Below, piece after piece: positions 6,800 to 7,462 of a stretch of DNA of 7,462 nt. The stretch covers positions 1-7,462 of the forward strand of contig NZAS01000154.1 in NCBI GenBank assembly GCA_002686195.1, in the 5' to 3' direction. Each line of letters starts with the position of its first letter. The first letter of the stretch is position 1. The notes below the pieces were generated by a model, which saw nothing but the letters and a program-made list of their open reading frames with translations, searched no databases and had not been told where the DNA came from. This DNA is from Candidatus Pacearchaeota archaeon. Lineage in GTDB: Archaea; Nanoarchaeota; Nanoarchaeia; Pacearchaeales; GW2011-AR1. Position numbers and translations under genes: made by a program.

Positions 6800-7462
6800 G
6801 TGATCCACCACCACCTGGTGATCCACCACCTGGCGGTGGATTACTTGGACTATCTAAAGTAAGTGTTATTGAATTTGACCAAGTAGATTCTTGATCTTTA
6901 GCTATATTGTAATATGAAACTCTAAAAGTATAAGTTGTACCACCAGGTACACCCCAAAGTTTACCATTGGTTGTATTTGCAAAACTGGTACTAAACTGTT
7001 GTTTAAAATCATCATTTATATAAAGTCTGTAAACATCACCAGCAATAGCATTAAAACCATCAATCTCATCCCAATCTATATTTATAATATAAACTGACTC
7101 ATTAGAACCCAAAGTAGCATTTACAGTATTTAAAATTGGTATTGGTAAACTTGATTCTAAAATTCTTGCATCTACACCGTGTTTAAATAAAAGATGGTTC
7201 ATTATTTCATTCGAATTAAAAACTGCCTCTGTTAATGGTAAATTATCAATAACTGTACCGTAATATACAACATCATTAGAATCTGGTGTAGTATCCCAAA
7301 GACTATAATCCACTTCATCATCACCTAATGCAAATTTAGTAATTTTATGTTTATTTGTTCCTGGAATAGACTTTTGCTGACCATCAGTATCTATAATTAT
7401 ATGTTCACCCATAATTGCATCAGATAAATACTCTCTGCCTTTTTTAGTAATTATTGCATCTA
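6783..7462 (-). CDS. Virion structural/fibre protein with FN3-like domain (5' end beyond the window)
   Basis: This gene runs off the right edge. An ATG exists at 7412, but the reading frame continues upstream without a stop to 7460, giving DAIITKKGREYLSDAI before that Met, and this aligns with the start of the next gene (TAHLTKRGRDYLSAAM). The true start therefore lies outside the window, probably only about ten codons away. Visible protein is 225 residues. Numbered from the 7412 Met, residues 25-40 read TKFALGDDEVDYSLWD, a module I recall from marine T4-like phage structural proteins. Residues about 93-187 look like one fibronectin III domain: IDWDE, VYRLYIND, then GGTTYTFRVSYYN and a closing SNSITLTL strand. 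The tail (188-209) is Gly/Pro/Ser rich. No enzymatic motif is seen. Likely role (inference): virion-attached fibre or decoration protein, displaying FN3 outward. The stop is 12 bases from the next start, so the two are probably cotranslated. Confidence 0.9.
   Translation of the reverse strand, partial: DAIITKKGREYLSDAIMGEHIIIDTDGQQKSIPGTNKHKITKFALGDDEVDYSLWDTTPDSNDVVYYGTVIDNLPLTEAVFNSNEIMNHLLFKHGVDARILESSLPIPILNTVNATLGSNESVYIINIDWDEIDGFNAIAGDVYRLYINDDFKQQFSTSFANTTNGKLWGVPGGTTYTFRVSYYNIAKDQESTWSNSITLTLDSPSNPPPGGGSPGGGGSPPGEM
6786..6851 (-). repeat. Gly/Pro/Ser-rich low-complexity C-terminal tail with short DNA repeats
   Basis: The last 22 codons of the edge gene encode SPSNPPPGGGSPGGGGSPPGEM. 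At DNA level, the 14-mer GGTGATCCACCACC (plus strand) occurs twice, at 6799-6812 and 6817-6830. Such tracts can expand or contract by slippage or recombination. The tract is locally GC-rich compared with the surrounding AT-rich sequence. Confidence 0.8.

Noticed and set aside
6795..6807. Strong plus-strand Shine-Dalgarno AGGAGGTGATCC for an antisense gene
   Set aside because: No start codon follows at a usable distance on the plus strand.
7079..7086. TATAAATA on the coding strand inside the edge gene
   Set aside because: It falls within codons for Ile-Ile-Asn-Ile of the FN3 domain and AT-rich codon use explains it; about 300 bases from the next start, so it is weak as a promoter.
1..7462. 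CRISPR array, tRNA, insertion sequence, integrase, toxin or defence genes
   Set aside because: No regularly spaced repeats, cloverleaf-like segments, transposase motifs or enzyme motifs were seen in either strand.

Overview
The window reads as a structural-gene segment of an AT-rich, tailed double-stranded DNA phage, most likely an uncultured marine T4-like myovirus. The basis is six tightly packed genes, all on the minus strand, almost all preceded by AGGAG-type ribosome binding sites. They encode beta-rich, Gly/Ser/Thr/Tyr-rich proteins that resemble, from memory, the virion structural proteins annotated in marine T4-like phages. No host gene, RNA gene, integrase, insertion sequence or CRISPR array was found. 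Host and virus names are inference; the family resemblances come from pattern recognition, not a database search.

In transcription order (right to left), the layout falls into two blocks. Block 1 (7462 to 3999) holds two tandem genes sharing an N-terminal module (TKKGRE-YLS followed by KFALGDDEVDYSLWD). The first is cut by the right edge of the window and carries a fibronectin III-like domain and a Gly/Pro-rich tail. The second is 923 residues long: the same N-terminal module, an FN3-like region, three DUF5648-like HFYT repeats, a jelly-roll-like domain and a C-terminal galactose-binding-like domain. This looks like a virion-anchored adhesin or fibre. A small unrecognised 86-residue gene follows (3984 to 3724).

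Block 2 (3622 to 24) holds three consecutive homologous proteins of 364, 435 and 376 residues. They share a C-terminal module centred on YITxxGLYNxxNELLAxxKLS and an upstream PG-x-W/V-x-L motif. The 435-residue copy carries an extra beta domain of about 80 residues that is missing from the 364-residue copy.

The genes are probably cotranscribed: gaps are 11 to 14 bases except for about 100 bases before the 364-residue gene and about 54 bases before the 376-residue gene. Those two larger gaps share an identical 13-base motif containing TATAAATA (read on the plus strand), the only regulatory candidate of note. The working picture is a late-gene cluster in which common anchoring or assembly modules are repeated and different display domains are attached, as expected for virion surface or tail structures that contact hosts. 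There is no gene-free stretch above 300 bases.
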